In this document: piece by piece, positions 63,101 through 64,000 of the stretch
Numbering within the stretch: position 1 is the first letter of the stretch
How the letters are laid out: each line of letters opens with the position of its first letter
Source: Chitinophagales bacterium
GTDB lineage: Bacteria; Bacteroidota; Bacteroidia; Chitinophagales; CAIODY01
Assembly: GCA_026461075.1 (NCBI GenBank)
Contig: JAPJNH010000164.1
Span: 1-64,000 of the forward strand
DNA: 64,000 nucleotides
Direction of reading: 5' to 3'
Notes under the pieces: generated by a model
What the model saw: the letters and a program-made list of their open reading frames with translations, nothing else
Told to the model about the DNA's origin: nothing
The model's database searches: none
Position numbers and translations under genes: made by a program

Positions 63101-63979
63101 AGTAGAGATAGTGATTGATTGCAATGCGTCACTTTCAACATTTGTATAAGGAAAATCTGCAGCTACAAAGTGATATAAAACGTTTTCAGGAGTCGTAATT
63201 GTTGAATTAGTAGCAACCGGCGGATCATTCACCGCTGTTACCGTGATAGTAATAGTCCCTTGATTGGAAGTAAGGTTATCATTATCCTTCACTGTGTAGG
63301 TAATAGCAACGGTTCCATTGTAATTTGCAACAGGTGTGAACGTAACGACACCAGATGAATTGACAGTGAAAGTTCCCTTTCCTACTGACGTGAATGTTGT
63401 TTGTGTTCCCGCAGTAGCAGGATCTAAATCAACCGTACTTATAGTTACAGTTCCATCCACGTCATTATCATTTGTAACAACATTCAATGTCACTGCATTA
63501 TCTTCTGTTGTAGTCGTTGCATCATTATTTGCTACCGGAGCGGTAGGTATTTTGATCGCAAAGTTCAAGTTGTTTTCATTATTCGACAAAGCTGTGGTAA
63601 TACGATAACGCAAGCGACCATCGGCCGTTCCATGCGTACCTGTAATCGTGTTACCGATATCATTATTGACTTCACCAATAAAGGTGGCTCCCGTAGCACC
63701 CAAACTAGGAACTGCCGAAGCATAAGTAGTGGTAGTAGGATAATTGGTGGTTGATACTACAAAATGATACGTTGTATTATTGACAGGAGTAAAATTAATT
63801 TGCCATGCTCCATTAGATCCAACTGCAGAAGTTGCTTTTACCTTGTTATTATTTCCTGTGGTAGTACTAGAGTCAACCATAGAAACATAAAGTTGTGTTC
63901 CATTGATAGAACCAATACCCGTTCCATCTACTTTTCCTGGTGCAGCGGTACCATTCACATCCCAATACACATTACCCAT
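60188..63979 (-). CDS. large tandem Ig/cadherin-like repeat surface protein with T9SS type A sorting domain; N-terminus beyond right window edge
   Basis: Repeats of VTNNDxDxDG..VDLDPxTxGxQTxxTVxGxGTYTVxxxGxVTFTP...YTVKD; C-terminal ISIYPNPANDNLSIRF...LNAGTYRVVLMKDDLILSNQLVEIQH; frame open to position 64000. Confidence 0.88.
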   Translation of the reverse strand: MGNVYWDVNGTAAPGKVDGTGIGSINGTQLYVSMVDSSTTTGNNNKVKATSAVGSNGAWQINFTPVNNTTYHFVVSTTNYPTTTTYASAVPSLGATGATFIGEVNNDIGNTITGTHGTADGRLRYRITTALSNNENNLNFAIKIPTAPVANNDATTTTEDNAVTLNVVTNDNDVDGTVTISTVDLDPATAGTQTTFTSVGKGTFTVNSSGVVTFTPVANYNGTVAITYTVKDNDNLTSNQGTITITVTAVNDPPVATNSTITTPENVLYHFVAADFPYTNVESDALQSITISTLPSQGTLYLNGVAVTVGQTISAANIVYLTYDPPVNTYGNALSSFTFTANDANLGTVAGTVTINVTHVNAPPVAVANTASTAQNTPINISLLANDINVDGTLVNSSIDLDPYTAGTQSTYTLSGQGTFSLSGATLTFTPISSFYGNVTTLYYTVDNSVSLTSNVATIDVTVIPAGAPTAVNDNASTNENVSVTFSVTNNDYGTNAINVARVDLDPTTTGIQGAYYAPGQGQFYVDILGNVTFIPDPYYNGTVVIPYTVKDVLGLVSNTATITVVVNAVNSAPFAIDDAFSTSEDVAVTYDITSNDYDYDGYVDSSKVDLDPLTAGIQTSYTVTGEGTYTVNALGIVTFTPVANFNGTATPKSYTIKDNQGLVSDSGLIIVTITPVNDAPVTVSDARSTTATASVASITFNVLTNDYDIDNQFDSTSVDLDPYTPGQQTSFTVAGEGTYTVDIYGNVTFTYTFSTPIGPLTQIHYTVNDKSGATSSLTHIDITILPLGTPTAIDDYPVGYEDNVISFDVATNDVDNTFVDPSTVALTGTLVTANGTWSITNSATLPGYVSFTPAANFYGSVSMTYTVKDYDTLTSNTGIIYLTVLPVNDAPSFSKGTDVAVCANSGVNIVNGWANSISVGPSNESTQTANFIVTNDNNSLFSTQPSIDASGNLAFAVANGQSGVATLSIYVKDNGDTAHAGIDVSAVQTATVTVNALPAATVNYVGSPYPANGTAYASVSGFSGGIFSAAAGLILDTLTGTVTLTGSVVDTFAVTYTMTDANGCRAAASTSIIISHAGVLPIQFVQNTASLQKNGVGLNWKMSMYTENREFEIEHSADGIHFVKVGKIEAAQIKKGQVEFAFIHSTPFAGLNYYRIKAVSNLSFELPIYSSIMAVKTILKSSISIYPNPANDNLSIRFVANNQAGMHCEVFNNLNQLVMERNFTQGVDLLNIPVSNLNAGTYRVVLMKDDLILSNQLVEIQH

Positions 63980-64000
63980 GAATGGAATAATAGAACCCGC

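Noticed and set aside
60188-63979. Repetitive DNA considered as a CRISPR or satellite array
   Set aside because: Repeats are protein-level Ig/cadherin-like modules of about 100 codons, not short direct repeats with spacers.

Overview
This is a Bacteroidota chromosomal window, judged from type IX secretion (T9SS) sorting domains, SprB-like repeats, TAnnTTTG-type -7 promoter boxes and split transketolase. It is mostly ordinary core genome: dprA, rny, rsmE, folB, frr, cca, sucC, pth, parAB, kmo, katG, oxyR and others. It also holds several T9SS surface proteins, a glycosyltransferase/kelch operon and a four-gene phosphorelay. There are two tRNAs, Cys(GCA) and Ala(GGC). I saw no rRNA, CRISPR array, transposase or prophage module. 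The items most worth a second look are: (1) matching two-dyad OxyR-like operators (ATAG-N7-CTAT-N6-ATAG-N7) in front of both a signal-peptide-bearing katG and oxyR itself, 37 kb apart; (2) a histidine kinase / REC-HK-REC hybrid / Hpt / membrane-tethered REC phosphorelay with no DNA-binding output, divergent from parAB; (3) 7-bp-periodic degenerate intergenic repeat arrays, two of them upstream of katG; (4) a gingipain-like (C25-like) T9SS protein that appears to have lost its catalytic residues; (5) a pair of paralogous HTH + helical-repeat regulators; (6) an anti-sigma-like protein with repeated PxxYFxxL motifs. No database searches were run; family names come from recognising motifs in the supplied translations.
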